Shown one piece after another: positions 1-7,619 of a stretch of DNA of 25,808 nucleotides (position 1 is the stretch's first letter; each line of letters opens with the position of its first letter). The stretch covers positions 1 to 25,808 of the forward strand of contig CAZXCU010000037.1 of the NCBI GenBank assembly GCA_964639245.1, in the 5' to 3' direction. The translations under genes were made by a program, and so were the position numbers. Source of the stretch: SB15 sp964639245. GTDB taxonomy: Bacteria > Chloroflexota > Anaerolineae > Aggregatilineales > J027. The notes beneath the pieces were generated by a model, which worked only from the letters and a program-made list of their open reading frames with translations, searched no databases and was not told where the DNA came from.

Positions 1-1
1 A

Positions 2-1336
2 ATCACCCTGAAAGACACCTTTCCGCCGCGTTTTTTTGAACCCCATCCCACCTTCGGGCATTTTCACCGTCCCAATGTCGAAGGCACACAGGTCACGGAT
101 GAATATGAAAGCTACGTCAAAATAAATTCAAAAGGCTTACGGGACGAAGAAACCCCCTATGAAAAACCGGAGGGCGTTTTTCGGATTCTGGTTATTGGAG
201 ATTCATTCACCGAAGGGCTGCAAGTTGAGCAGTCAGAAACCTTCCCCGAACAATTGGAAGATATTTTGAACGAAACCGCGCCGATACCTGTCGAAGTCAT
301 TAACGCAGGGGTGTCACGGTACGGCACAGACAATGCGCTTTTATTTTTGGAAAATGAGGGTCTCAAATACCAACCGGATCTGGTCATTTACGCCGCCTAT
401 ACTAATGACCTCACCGACAACCTTGAAAATGAATTGTTTGTGCTGCGAAATGGCGCTTTGATTCCGCAAGACATTGAGGTTTCATGGACAGAAGATGCAA
501 GGGGCGTGCTGTACGATACATCGTATATTTATCGCATCATTTATTCCAGCTATTTGTTGATTCAGCAGCAAAATGATGAAACCTTAATCGAAACCGATTG
601 GGGTTTGGTGCTGCCTGTCTATCGTGCTACACCCCAACCGCGAGAAATCACCGCATTGAATGTGACCGGACTGCTGCTGAAACGAATGGCGCTTTCCACC
701 CAACAGGCCAATGCCGATTTGATGGTGGTATATCTGCCCGAAGCCATCCAAACCGAAACGAATCTGTGGACAAAGGTTGTGAGTGTCAATGAACCTTTGT
801 CAAGAGATGCCCCGAATAGCATGTTTGCGCGTGTTAAACCGGAAAACGCTGAGTTTTTAGACCTATCCCTTCCTTTTCGTAAATATGGACACACCACCCA
901 TTTTTATTATGAAACCGATGGGCATTTTAATCCGGCGGGGCATCGGTTGGCGGCGGAACTCATTGCCCCTGCAATTTTGAAAGAACTCGCCGCTTCGCCA
1001 AAATTTTCTGAACCCCTCGCAGATTTTTATGCTGAATGGTTAGTGAATCCTGAGGAGGCGATAGAACAAGTGCGTGAAGATGAAATTTATTGGTTTAATT
1101 TTCTTTCCGAAGGCAACACGCTTTCAATCGTGGTAGATACCAAATTTACGCAAGGGGTTTCGATAGAAGACTTTGAACAGCAGGTCGCGCAAATAGGGGG
1201 TAAAACAACTTTGCGTCATGACCGGGGAGATGGGGTGGTTGTTATCCTGCCCCTAGAAAATCTCTTGTTACTTGCTGAATTAGAGAGCGTGAAAACGGTC
1301 TATGTAGATGAGCAACCAATAGATTTTGAAGATTAG
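2..1336 (+). CDS. SGNH/GDSL-type hydrolase family protein (5' end outside window)
   Basis: The reading frame is open from the left edge, so the true start lies upstream; 444 residues are visible. Sequence shows the SGNH blocks in order: GDSFTEG with the nucleophile Ser at visible residue 68, a block II glycine in NAGVSRYG (about 103), block III Asn in YTNDLTDN (about 135), and the Asp/His pair in DGHFNPAGH (306 and 308). The family covers esterases, lipases and carbohydrate or peptidoglycan acyl-esterases; the substrate cannot be read from the sequence. An internal ATG at 254 lies after the catalytic Ser and is not the start. After the SGNH domain there are about 110 extra residues whose last 60 (GGKTTLRH, then VVVILPLENLL and SVKTVYVDEQ) resemble the fold pattern of inhibitor-I9/subtilisin prodomains; that part is a guess. 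No membrane segment is visible in the part present. Confidence 0.85.
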   Translation: MTLKDTFPPRFFEPHPTFGHFHRPNVEGTQVTDEYESYVKINSKGLRDEETPYEKPEGVFRILVIGDSFTEGLQVEQSETFPEQLEDILNETAPIPVEVINAGVSRYGTDNALLFLENEGLKYQPDLVIYAAYTNDLTDNLENELFVLRNGALIPQDIEVSWTEDARGVLYDTSYIYRIIYSSYLLIQQQNDETLIETDWGLVLPVYRATPQPREITALNVTGLLLKRMALSTQQANADLMVVYLPEAIQTETNLWTKVVSVNEPLSRDAPNSMFARVKPENAEFLDLSLPFRKYGHTTHFYYETDGHFNPAGHRLAAELIAPAILKELAASPKFSEPLADFYAEWLVNPEEAIEQVREDEIYWFNFLSEGNTLSIVVDTKFTQGVSIEDFEQQVAQIGGKTTLRHDRGDGVVVILPLENLLLLAELESVKTVYVDEQPIDFED

Positions 1337-1374
1337 AGAATCAAATAGTTCTATAAAGTTATGGGTGTAACACT

Positions 1375-1403
1375 TTGGCAAGGTTTAAGACCTATTCTAT
1401 AAC
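1375..1403 (+). promoter_or_regulatory. Sigma-70-type promoter for msrA
   Basis: TTGGCA (1375-1380) and TATAAC (1398-1403) are separated by 17 bases, close to the sigma-70 consensus. They sit about 30 bases before the msrA start, with AAGGA (1420-1424) as ribosome binding site. Confidence 0.6.
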
Positions 1404-1431
1404 GATAGTTTGTAGTTTTAAGGACTAATCT

Positions 1432-1956
1432 ATGGAAACAGCAACGTTAGCCGGTGGGTGTTTCTGGTGTTTGGAAGCCGTCTATGATGAACTCAAAGGT
1501 GTCACCGATGTCGTATCGGGTTACGCAGGCGGGCAGGTGCAAAACCCGACCTATCAAGCGGTGTGTAATGGCACAACCGGACATGCCGAAGTGGTGCAAA
1601 TCCAATTTGACCCGGCGGTGATTAGCTATGGCGATTTGCTGGACGTGTTTTTCACTGTTCACGACCCGACCACACTCAACCGTCAGGGGAATGATGTTGG
1701 CACACAGTACCGCTCAGCCATTTACTATCATTCGCCGGAACAAAAAGCCATCGCGGAACAGAAAATTGCCCAGGTGAGCCATCTCTGGTCGAATCCGATT
1801 GTGACCGAGGTTGCGCCGATAGATACCTTCTACGCGGCGGAGGACTATCATCAGGAGTATTTTAAGCGCAATCCGTATCAGGGATACTGCATGGCAGTGG
1901 TTGCGCCCAAGGTCGCCAAGTTTCGCAAGCACTACTTTGAAAAGTTGAAGAAATAG
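1432..1956 (+). CDS. msrA: Peptide-methionine (S)-S-oxide reductase MsrA
   Basis: Reduces the S-epimer of methionine sulfoxide in proteins or free in the cytosol, with electrons usually from thioredoxin. The 174-residue length is normal for a single-domain MsrA. The catalytic motif GCFWC lies at residues 9-13 (nucleophile Cys10, followed by the Glu of CLEAVY), and the family signatures SGYAGG, TGHAEVV and GTQYRSAIYY follow. A C-terminal Cys in NPYQGYC (about residue 153) is a candidate resolving cysteine; Cys13 in the active-site motif could also serve, as in other GCFWC forms. No MsrB domain or msrB gene is attached. The start ATG is supported by AAGGA seven bases upstream. No signal peptide. 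It is monocistronic, with its own promoter, and faces the BLUF genes tail to tail. Confidence 0.96.
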   Translation: METATLAGGCFWCLEAVYDELKGVTDVVSGYAGGQVQNPTYQAVCNGTTGHAEVVQIQFDPAVISYGDLLDVFFTVHDPTTLNRQGNDVGTQYRSAIYYHSPEQKAIAEQKIAQVSHLWSNPIVTEVAPIDTFYAAEDYHQEYFKRNPYQGYCMAVVAPKVAKFRKHYFEKLKK

Positions 1957-1971
1957 GGGCTTCAAGCTGTT

Positions 1972-1992
1972 GGGTGGGTCACAAACCCACCC
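1972..1992. repeat. Hairpin between convergent msrA and BLUF gene
   Basis: GGGTGGGT and ACCCACCC form a perfect 8-bp stem around the loop cacaa in the 51-base gap between two convergent stop codons. There is no T-tract on either side, so it may be a weak bidirectional terminator or a dispersed repeat unit. Confidence 0.55.
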
Positions 1993-2007
1993 TGCACCGC
2001 AAAAATG

Positions 2008-2427
2008 CTAGGCCATGCCTTCTTTGAAGATTTGCAAGAAGGTTTCAGCTAAAGAAGGTTTGGCCTGAAAATAATCCGGCGTAAAAGGCTCATTCAGATA
2101 GGCGCTGTAACCGGGAACTTCTGCCAGATTGACATTTTGCAGATTCACAAAGGCCATTTGCCAATCGGGGAACATGCGTTCCTCCACCGGACGGTAAGTT
2201 AGCAGACTCACGGAATGGTGACGCGGGTCTTTTTTGATGGTTTCATAGAGCGTCATGACTGGCTCTTTTTCCCCTTCCAGAATCTGGAGGAAGTTACCCG
2301 CTTTGTAGAGCAACATGCCCGTTACCCCGATTTTCGCATTGTTTGCGCGGGAAGTTTGGAGCAGTTCCACCAAGGCTTCATCCGAAAAAAACTCGGTCGC
2401 ACTGCTCACATAAATCAATTGAATCAT
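2008..2427 (-). CDS. BLUF-domain blue-light photoreceptor (downstream copy)
   Basis: Single-domain BLUF protein of 139 residues that should bind FAD and sense blue light in the cytosol. The photocycle residues are visible at Tyr6, Asn30 and Gln48 (in NFLQILEG), with Trp89 and Met91 in DWQMAF; spacing matches PixD-type short BLUF proteins. The C-terminal 45 residues form the usual helical cap. No effector domain is attached, so it probably signals by protein contact. The chosen ATG at 2427 starts MIQLIYVSS, like the upstream paralogue, and has GGAAGGG about 11 bases upstream; a TTG at 2451 would add eight residues and is less likely. It is the second gene of a tandem pair, 114 bases after the first. 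Confidence 0.93.
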   Translation of the reverse strand: MIQLIYVSSATEFFSDEALVELLQTSRANNAKIGVTGMLLYKAGNFLQILEGEKEPVMTLYETIKKDPRHHSVSLLTYRPVEERMFPDWQMAFVNLQNVNLAEVPGYSAYLNEPFTPDYFQAKPSLAETFLQIFKEGMA

Positions 2428-2541
2428 CACAGTAAAAACCCTTCCAACCAATACACTTGCAAAATGAATGCTAATATGTCTGTGTCATTTTCGCAATAGA
2501 AGTATAGGTTGGAAGTCCTGTTCCAGGGATACCTTCGCGGG

Positions 2542-2961
2542 CTACCGCATGGATTCCTTGAAAATTTTAAGGAATTTGTGCGCCAGCGTGGGGTGTTGGA
2601 CGAAGTTTTCCGGTGTGAAGGGTTCATTCAGGTAGGGGCTATAACCCGGAACTTCTGCCAGATTGACATTTTGCAGATTCATAAAAGCCATTTGCCATTC
2701 GGGGAACATGCGCTCCGTGACCTGCCGCTTGCCGACCAGAAGCACTTGATGGTGGCGCGGGTCTTGGGCAATTTTTTCGTAGAGGGGTGTCACAACTTCT
2801 TCATCGCCTTCTAACACCTGAAGAAAATTCCCACCCTTGTAGAGCAACATGCCTGTCACACCCAAGCGCTGATTTTTCTCCCGCGCTTTTTCCAGAATTG
2901 CCAGCAATGCGTTTTCGTCCAGCAATTGAGATGCAGAACTCACATAGACCAAGTGAATCAT
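2542..2961 (-). CDS. BLUF-domain blue-light photoreceptor (upstream copy)
   Basis: A 139-residue BLUF protein of the same length and layout as its neighbour at 2008-2427. FAD-binding and photocycle residues are present: Tyr6, Asn30, Gln48, then EWQMAF with Trp89 and Met91. The two proteins share long identical stretches in the C-terminal half (NLQNVNLAEVPGYS, YLNEPFTP) but differ clearly in helix 1 and in the loop before ERMFP. The start is firm: AAAGGAGAA lies eight bases before the ATG. Having two near-equal copies suggests either a hetero-oligomer or two sensors with different partners; no PixE-like response regulator is adjacent, although two receiver-like proteins lie 2 kb away on the other strand. 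Confidence 0.94.
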   Translation of the reverse strand: MIHLVYVSSASQLLDENALLAILEKAREKNQRLGVTGMLLYKGGNFLQVLEGDEEVVTPLYEKIAQDPRHHQVLLVGKRQVTERMFPEWQMAFMNLQNVNLAEVPGYSPYLNEPFTPENFVQHPTLAHKFLKIFKESMR

Positions 2962-3136
2962 ACGACGTTCTCCTTTATGTTTAACCAGTGATGATCATTG
3001 AGTCAGGGTTCGTTATTTCACATAAAAGGCAATAAATTCATCTTGCTCGTGTTAATGTCCGCAAAATTTTAAAAAGATATGGACACAAGGTAAATCCAAC
3101 AATCGGCTAGTTTTCGGACTGGTCAGGTGGCTAGGG

Positions 3137-3142
3137 TATAAT
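3137..3142 (+). promoter_or_regulatory. Candidate -10 element for the amidohydrolase gene
   Basis: TATAAT lies 22 bases before the ATG at 3165, followed by the ribosome binding site GAAGGAAA. No convincing -35 box is seen at the right distance. Confidence 0.4.
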
Positions 3143-3164
3143 AAATGGTAAGAAGGAAACACCC

Positions 3165-4730
3165 ATGTTTGAAACCATTTTTTATAACGGAACGCTTTTA
3201 ACCCAGGATAAAAATCATCCTCTCGCGCAGGCGCTGGCGGTGCAGGCTGGCAAAATCGCGGCGGTGGGAACGAATGAGGAAATTTTAAGCCTGCCCGCAG
3301 CACAAAAAATAGATCTGGCGGGGCGCACGCTGATTCCCGGTTTTAATGATGCTCATGTGCATGTCTGGAAGGTGGGGCATTTGTTAACCACCCTGCTCGA
3401 TGTCCGCGGAATCGGGAGCATTCCCGCCTTACAACAAAAAATTCAGCAGTTCAGCGCCCAACTCCCCGAAGGACAGTGGTTTATGGGACGGGGGTATAAC
3501 GAGGCGCAAATGACGGAAGGCCGACACCCCACCCGCGCTGATTTGGATGCGGTATTGCCAGACCGTCCGGCCTATCTGATTCGGACATGCGCTCATATCG
3601 CGGTGGTCAATTCCAGAGCGCTGGAAATTGCTGGAATCACAGCCGATACGACTCCACCACCGGGGGGATGGATTGATCGTGACGAATCCGGCAATCCAAC
3701 GGGAGTTTTGCACGAAACCGCGCTCGGCTTAGTCTTTAACCATATTCCCGAACCGACAAATTATGAACAGATGCTTCTCGCAGCAACCCGCCATCAGCTT
3801 GAACTCGGTATTACCAGCGCCACAGATCCCGGCGTGATGCCAAATCTGCTAACCACCTATCAGACAATGGATAAAAACAGTCAACTCCCCAACCGCTTGA
3901 ATGTGATGAAAATTCGGCGGCCTGATGGTGGGACAGAAAATTTGCCCCTGCCAGAAAAATATTTGTCTGACCATTTGCGGATTGATACGGTCAAATTTTT
4001 TGCGGATGGGGGGTTAAGCGGGGCCACCGCCGCCTTGAGTGTTCCCTATCGGCACAAAAATGATCGGGGGATGACGCGCTTTGAACGCGATGAATTGTTT
4101 GAACTGGCCTTAGAAGCACACCGCGCCGGATTGCGAATCGGGATTCATGCCATCGGGGATGCAACAATTGAATTGGTGTTGGGGGTATACGAGTCGCTGT
4201 ATCAGGTGCAGGCAGGGCCGCGGCATCGGATTGAGCATTTCGGGCTGCCCACAGCTGACCATCTGCGCCGCGCACAACAGGCGGGGATAATCGCCGTTCC
4301 CCAGACGATTTTTATTGATGAACTCGGCGGCAATTTCCGTAAATATTTGCCGGACAGCCTGCTACCGCATACCTATCCGGTGCGTGCCATGCTGGATGCA
4401 GGAATAGATGTGGCCTTGTCGTCTGATGCGCCTGTGGTGAAAAATGACAATCCCCTGCGCGGGATGCAAGCCGCCATTTTACGCCGCGATATTGAAGGCG
4501 GGGTGGTTGCGCCTGCCCAAGCCATTACCGCCGAAGAAGCGCTTTATGCGTATACGATAGGCGGGGCGATTGCCAGTGGCGACGCGGACAATCGGGGCAG
4601 TTTAACGGTGGGGAAATGGGCGGATTTCGCAATTTTAAGCGATAACCCCCTAACGATTGCTCCTGAAAATTTGACCGAGATACGGGTGCAAAGGACGGTG
4701 GTAGGCGGGAAAACAGTCTATGAGTCTTAA
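3165..4730 (+). CDS. YtcJ-like metal-dependent amidohydrolase
   Basis: Cytosolic hydrolase of the amidohydrolase superfamily, YtcJ/LAF3 group (Amidohydro_3), 521 residues, normal length. Family members hydrolyse amides, formamides or related C-N bonds with a metal centre; the substrate is not predictable here. Visible features are the N-terminal beta-sandwich (FYNGTLLT, AVQAGKIAAVG), the HxH metal ligands in GFNDAHVHV (His64, His66), the family motif VKFFADGGLSGATAAL, GIHAIGD and RIEHFG His ligands, the Asp of LSSDAPV, and the C-terminal sandwich strand (GSLTVGKWADFAILSDNPL). The start ATG has GAAGGAAA eight bases upstream. The stop overlaps the next gene by 11 bases, so the two are probably co-translated, but no functional link to the receiver-like protein is known. 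Confidence 0.9.
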   Translation: MFETIFYNGTLLTQDKNHPLAQALAVQAGKIAAVGTNEEILSLPAAQKIDLAGRTLIPGFNDAHVHVWKVGHLLTTLLDVRGIGSIPALQQKIQQFSAQLPEGQWFMGRGYNEAQMTEGRHPTRADLDAVLPDRPAYLIRTCAHIAVVNSRALEIAGITADTTPPPGGWIDRDESGNPTGVLHETALGLVFNHIPEPTNYEQMLLAATRHQLELGITSATDPGVMPNLLTTYQTMDKNSQLPNRLNVMKIRRPDGGTENLPLPEKYLSDHLRIDTVKFFADGGLSGATAALSVPYRHKNDRGMTRFERDELFELALEAHRAGLRIGIHAIGDATIELVLGVYESLYQVQAGPRHRIEHFGLPTADHLRRAQQAGIIAVPQTIFIDELGGNFRKYLPDSLLPHTYPVRAMLDAGIDVALSSDAPVVKNDNPLRGMQAAILRRDIEGGVVAPAQAITAEEALYAYTIGGAIASGDADNRGSLTVGKWADFAILSDNPLTIAPENLTEIRVQRTVVGGKTVYES

Positions 4731-5076
4731 CAAATTGGTGCTGGTGGTTGACCATGACATAGATGAGGCGAAACTGCTGCACATCCTCTTAACACGCTTA
4801 GGCTTGGATTGTCTGGTGGTGTTTAGCCATGAGGAAGCCTTTGAAACGGTCTGGGAGAATCCGGTTAATCTCATCCTGATACGCCGCAGTGAGCCAACCT
4901 ACGCGCTCTGCCATGAGTTAAAATCCAATCTGCAAACCGCCTCCATCCCGATTATTTTGTTGTGCGTGACACAGCGTGATGAGTATGAGCGTTTAGCCGA
5001 AGTGTCGGATTCACAGGTTTTCCGACCATGGCATCCCGTAACGCTGACTCAAATGGTCAAAAGTTATCTTGAGTAG
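4720..5076 (+). CDS. Receiver-like protein without phosphoacceptor Asp (first)
   Basis: A 118-residue single-domain protein with the CheY-like receiver pattern: KLVLVVDHDIDEAKLL at the N-terminus (the acidic pair Asp11, Asp13 is kept), NLILI for strand 3, IPIILL for strand 4. The residue that should be phosphorylated, right after strand 3, is Arg (NLILIRRSEP), and the conserved Lys-Pro near the end has become FRPWHP. It therefore should not be phosphorylated in the normal way; such pseudo-receivers act by protein contact or bind ligands. The gene starts inside the 3' end of the amidohydrolase gene (11-base overlap) and precedes a second degenerate receiver by 31 bases. Confidence 0.8.
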   Translation: MSLNKLVLVVDHDIDEAKLLHILLTRLGLDCLVVFSHEEAFETVWENPVNLILIRRSEPTYALCHELKSNLQTASIPIILLCVTQRDEYERLAEVSDSQVFRPWHPVTLTQMVKSYLE

Positions 5077-5107
5077 TCTGCAAGTAATTTAATGCTACAA
5101 TGAAGGC

Positions 5108-5476
5108 ATGGCTAAAATTATGCTCGTGCTGACCGAACCGGATTTTGAAGACGTGCATCGCATGTTCTTAGAAGATGTGGGCTACGAGGTGTTTGTCGTG
5201 CCACATTTTTACCGCAATTACGCGGCGGTGGTTGGTTTGGCGCATATGGAACAGCCCGATGCCATCATCACCCAATCGCAACTGAACACGATGGACGGGT
5301 ATGAAGTGTGTCGTCGGTTGAAAATTGACCCGATAACCGAGCGCATCCCGATTATTGTGCATGTGAATTACAACGAAATTGAAGATTTCCGCCTGCTGGT
5401 CAAGCATATCATTTGCGCCCCTGCCGATGGCAGCGAAATTTTGAATGTGCTAGAGCGCGTTTTACAACTGAGTTAG
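5108..5476 (+). CDS. Receiver-like protein without phosphoacceptor Asp (second)
   Basis: A 122-residue CheY-like receiver. Strand 1 (KIMLVLTEPDFEDV) has lost the full acidic pair, strand 3 reads DAIITQSQLNTMDGYEVCRRLK, so the usual Asp is replaced by Gln or Ser although the following MDGYEVCRRLK is textbook, and the Lys of strand 5 is absent (IICAPADGSEIL). Phosphorylation in the standard way is unlikely. The start ATG at 5108 has only GAAGG directly in front of it, too close for a normal Shine-Dalgarno, and TACAAT lies at 5096-5101, so a leaderless or nearly leaderless message is possible. It shares little identity with the receiver just upstream, so the pair is not a recent duplication. Confidence 0.82.
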   Translation: MAKIMLVLTEPDFEDVHRMFLEDVGYEVFVVPHFYRNYAAVVGLAHMEQPDAIITQSQLNTMDGYEVCRRLKIDPITERIPIIVHVNYNEIEDFRLLVKHIICAPADGSEILNVLERVLQLS

Positions 5477-5484
5477 CGATAAAA

Positions 5485-5512
5485 AAGTCCTGTAACCATC
5501 GCTACAGGACTT
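5485..5512 (-). terminator. Rho-independent terminator of the secreted-protein operon
   Basis: AAGTCCTGTA (5485-5494) and TACAGGACTT (5503-5512) form a perfect 10-bp stem with an 8-base loop. Read on the minus strand the stem is followed by a T-run (A-run at 5481-5486 on the plus strand), so it ends transcription from 5546-7472. It also lies right after the plus-strand stop at 5476. Confidence 0.8.
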
Positions 5513-5545
5513 CCATAAGAGGGACAATCAGCGGAGCGAGTAGTC

Positions 5546-6484
5546 TTATTCGGCGCTAGGGCCTTCGACAATCAGGATTTCCGCGTAGAAGATATTTTCC
5601 TGCATGGGACTGGCTTGGATGGAGAAAATCGCGCCCCATGTTTTGCCTTCGTCGGTGGTCAGCGTCCATGTGCTACCCGCCAAGGCTTCCGCCGCACCAC
5701 CTGTCGCCGTCTGTACCCACCCTTGTTCTGCCAATTGGACATTGTACAGGTCAAGGATTTCTTCGGCGGTCAATTCCGAACGCAGGAAGGTCGAGGTGCT
5801 GGCGGTACGGAAACCGTACCCCCCACCGCCGCCACCACCACCGCCATAATTGGTAGCGATTTCAACGCCTGCGGGTGTTTCAAGGTTAGGCAGCAGCAGG
5901 TACGGGTCATCGGTGGGCATTTGCCCCGGATTGGTGTTGCAGGGATAAAAGGCATCTTCCAAGCCCACATAGGCAAAAATACGGGTTTCGCCACTGTCAT
6001 CGGAAAAGGCGGTCATGTCAATGAAGGCTTCATCGCCTTGATAACAAAACTGCGCGTTGGTGGTGGCTTGGGCATTAAAACCGCGTGGCCCACCGGGATT
6101 ATTATTAATCAATGTCCATTCCTGCGTTGGCAGCGTTTCAACATAGAAGTTGGTTACGTCTTCTGCGCTTAAATCGCTGGCAAGGTAAATCTGGGTGTAC
6201 ATGGGGCCGCTTGCGTTTGAAATGACGCTACCGACGATGCGGGTATTTTCCGCCAAAGGCAGTTCAAACGGAACTTCTTCGGGCAATTGCCCCACATAGA
6301 CTTTGACCGGGCCAGCCGGCGCATAGGGTGCGGCGATGTAACCTAAGAGTTCGCGCACCGCTTCGGGGTTGTCTTCCCCACCGATGATTTCCACATTGGG
6401 AGAATCTTCCTGTGCCATCGCGGGGAGGGCAGTCATGGCTAGCACAAGTGCCAGCACCAACAGAAGTGACCATTTCAATTTCAT
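5546..6484 (-). CDS. Secreted protein with poly-Gly linker, function unknown (copy 2)
   Basis: A 312-residue exported protein: residues 1-25 are a clear Sec signal peptide ending in ALPAMAQ-ED. The mature part begins with VEIIGGEDNP, then has two related halves, each with the pattern of a proline-rich strand, a T/Q-rich strand, then a helix ending in Tyr...Leu...W (DVTNFYVETLPTQEW; EILDLYNVQLAEQGW). A run of nine Gly codons (5819-5845) marks the start of the second half. Two Cys (QFCYQG and FYPCNT) could form a disulfide. I do not recognise a named family. The start at 6484 is chosen because AGGAGA lies seven bases upstream; a longer frame to 6565 has no signal peptide at its N-terminus. It follows its paralogue by 61 bases. 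Confidence 0.85.
   Translation of the reverse strand: MKLKWSLLLVLALVLAMTALPAMAQEDSPNVEIIGGEDNPEAVRELLGYIAAPYAPAGPVKVYVGQLPEEVPFELPLAENTRIVGSVISNASGPMYTQIYLASDLSAEDVTNFYVETLPTQEWTLINNNPGGPRGFNAQATTNAQFCYQGDEAFIDMTAFSDDSGETRIFAYVGLEDAFYPCNTNPGQMPTDDPYLLLPNLETPAGVEIATNYGGGGGGGGGYGFRTASTSTFLRSELTAEEILDLYNVQLAEQGWVQTATGGAAEALAGSTWTLTTDEGKTWGAIFSIQASPMQENIFYAEILIVEGPSAE
5819..5845 (-). repeat. Glycine-codon microsatellite inside the secreted protein
   Basis: Nine consecutive GGN codons (mostly GGC, GGT, GGG) encode a flexible linker. Triplet runs of this kind can change copy number without a frameshift; the paralogue at 6546-7472 has six Gly at the same place. Confidence 0.7.
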
Positions 6485-6545
6485 TGTTGTATCTCCTAAC
6501 TTTGCTTTTGTTGTTTTATACACCATTGCAGCACCGGGCGTTCCC

Positions 6546-7472
6546 TTAACGGGATTCACGCGCAATCACAAGTTCGGCATAGTACAAATTGTTGCCCACC
6601 GGACTTTGCCGAATCATCAAGTAGCCCTCAAAAGTGTTGCCCACCTCGTTTTCGATTGTCCACACGCTGGTTGCAAAGCCTGCGAACGCGGTGGTTTCAA
6701 CCCATGTCCACCCTTCAGCTTCTAACTGAGGCTGGTAGAGGGTGACAATTTCTTCCGCCGAAAACTCCGAGCGCAAAAAGGCGCTGATAGTCGCAAAATT
6801 TCCACCCCCCCCACCCCCTTGCAATGGGGCTTCGTTATGGCTGTTGACAATTTCAACTCCCTCTGGCGTGTTCAACACGGGAATCAGGACGTATGCGCCT
6901 TCATCGGGGACTTCACTAATCGCTGTCGTGCAGTCAAACTTCCCGCCAACCGTATATTGGATAGTGATACGGTTGCTGCCGTTAAAATCGGCGGAGGCGG
7001 TGACATCAAAGAACGCCTCGTTACCGTTATAGCAAAACTGCTGGTTGGAAATGTCTTCCATCGTAAAGCCATAGCCCGGACTGCCGACCCCAAATTCCCA
7101 GCCTTCGCCCAGTGCCGTTTCATAAAAAGTAATGACCTCATCGGGGGCAGCACCGGTTTGCAGGTAAATCTGCGTGAAGGTTTGCGCCCCACCCATAAAT
7201 TCATCCCCATAGGCGGTGACAACGCTGCCGATAATCCGCGCATCTTCGGGAATAGGCAGGTCAAACGGCATTTCGGCGGGCAAGCTGGCGACGTAAATTT
7301 GTCCTTTCACGGCGACAGTATTCGGCGCGATATGGAAGGCCAGCAATTCATTGACGGCTGCGGGATTGTCCTCCCCGCCAATGATTTCGACATCCGGTTC
7401 TTGGGCAGCCACAGGGATGCCAACAAGAAAAACGGTCAGCAGCCCCAAGACCAGCAAAAAGCGTACTTTCAT
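6546..7472 (-). CDS. Secreted protein with poly-Gly linker, function unknown (copy 1)
   Basis: First gene of the tandem pair, 308 residues. Residues 1-23 form a Sec signal peptide (hydrophobic run followed by GIPVAAQ-EP). The mature start VEIIGGEDNPAAVNELL is shared almost word for word with the neighbour. The two internal half-repeats are visible: first around PIPEDARIIGS...TFTQIYL...VITFYETALGEGW, second around PVLNTPEGVEI...FLRSEFSAEEIVTLYQPQLEAEGW, separated by a six-Gly linker. Cys in QFCYNG and KFDCTT are in places equivalent to the paralogue. TGGAGAT lies about nine bases before the ATG. The product should be outside the cytoplasmic membrane; the repeated helix plus Trp pattern suggests a binding module rather than an enzyme, but this is a guess. 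Confidence 0.85.
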   Translation of the reverse strand: MKVRFLLVLGLLTVFLVGIPVAAQEPDVEIIGGEDNPAAVNELLAFHIAPNTVAVKGQIYVASLPAEMPFDLPIPEDARIIGSVVTAYGDEFMGGAQTFTQIYLQTGAAPDEVITFYETALGEGWEFGVGSPGYGFTMEDISNQQFCYNGNEAFFDVTASADFNGSNRITIQYTVGGKFDCTTAISEVPDEGAYVLIPVLNTPEGVEIVNSHNEAPLQGGGGGGNFATISAFLRSEFSAEEIVTLYQPQLEAEGWTWVETTAFAGFATSVWTIENEVGNTFEGYLMIRQSPVGNNLYYAELVIARESR

Positions 7473-7577
7473 AGCAAATCTCCATTGTGTTTCTATCGCT
7501 ATGTACCCCTTTCGTGGCAGTCGGGTTCCTCGTTAGGCGCTGCGTAAGGCTGGCAACGGGCGGGCGGTGGTTTGCGC

Positions 7578-7583
7578 TATAAT
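7578..7583 (+). promoter_or_regulatory. Candidate -10 element for the 82-residue gene
   Basis: TATAAT lies 36 bases before the ATG at 7620; no good -35 box is seen. Confidence 0.35.
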
Positions 7584-7619
7584 TTTTAAACGTGTTGGTT
7601 TTGTAGAAGGGGCGTAATT

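Noticed and set aside
2215..2814. Plus-strand open frames over the BLUF genes
   Set aside because: They are complements of conserved BLUF coding sequence and resemble each other only because the BLUF genes do.
5615..6172. 185-residue plus-strand open frame opposite the secreted protein
   Set aside because: Shadow frame caused by the GC-rich codons of the minus-strand gene; no start signal.
6819..7547. 242-residue open frame on the plus strand
   Set aside because: It mirrors the secreted-protein gene on the minus strand, which has a signal peptide, paralogue and ribosome site.
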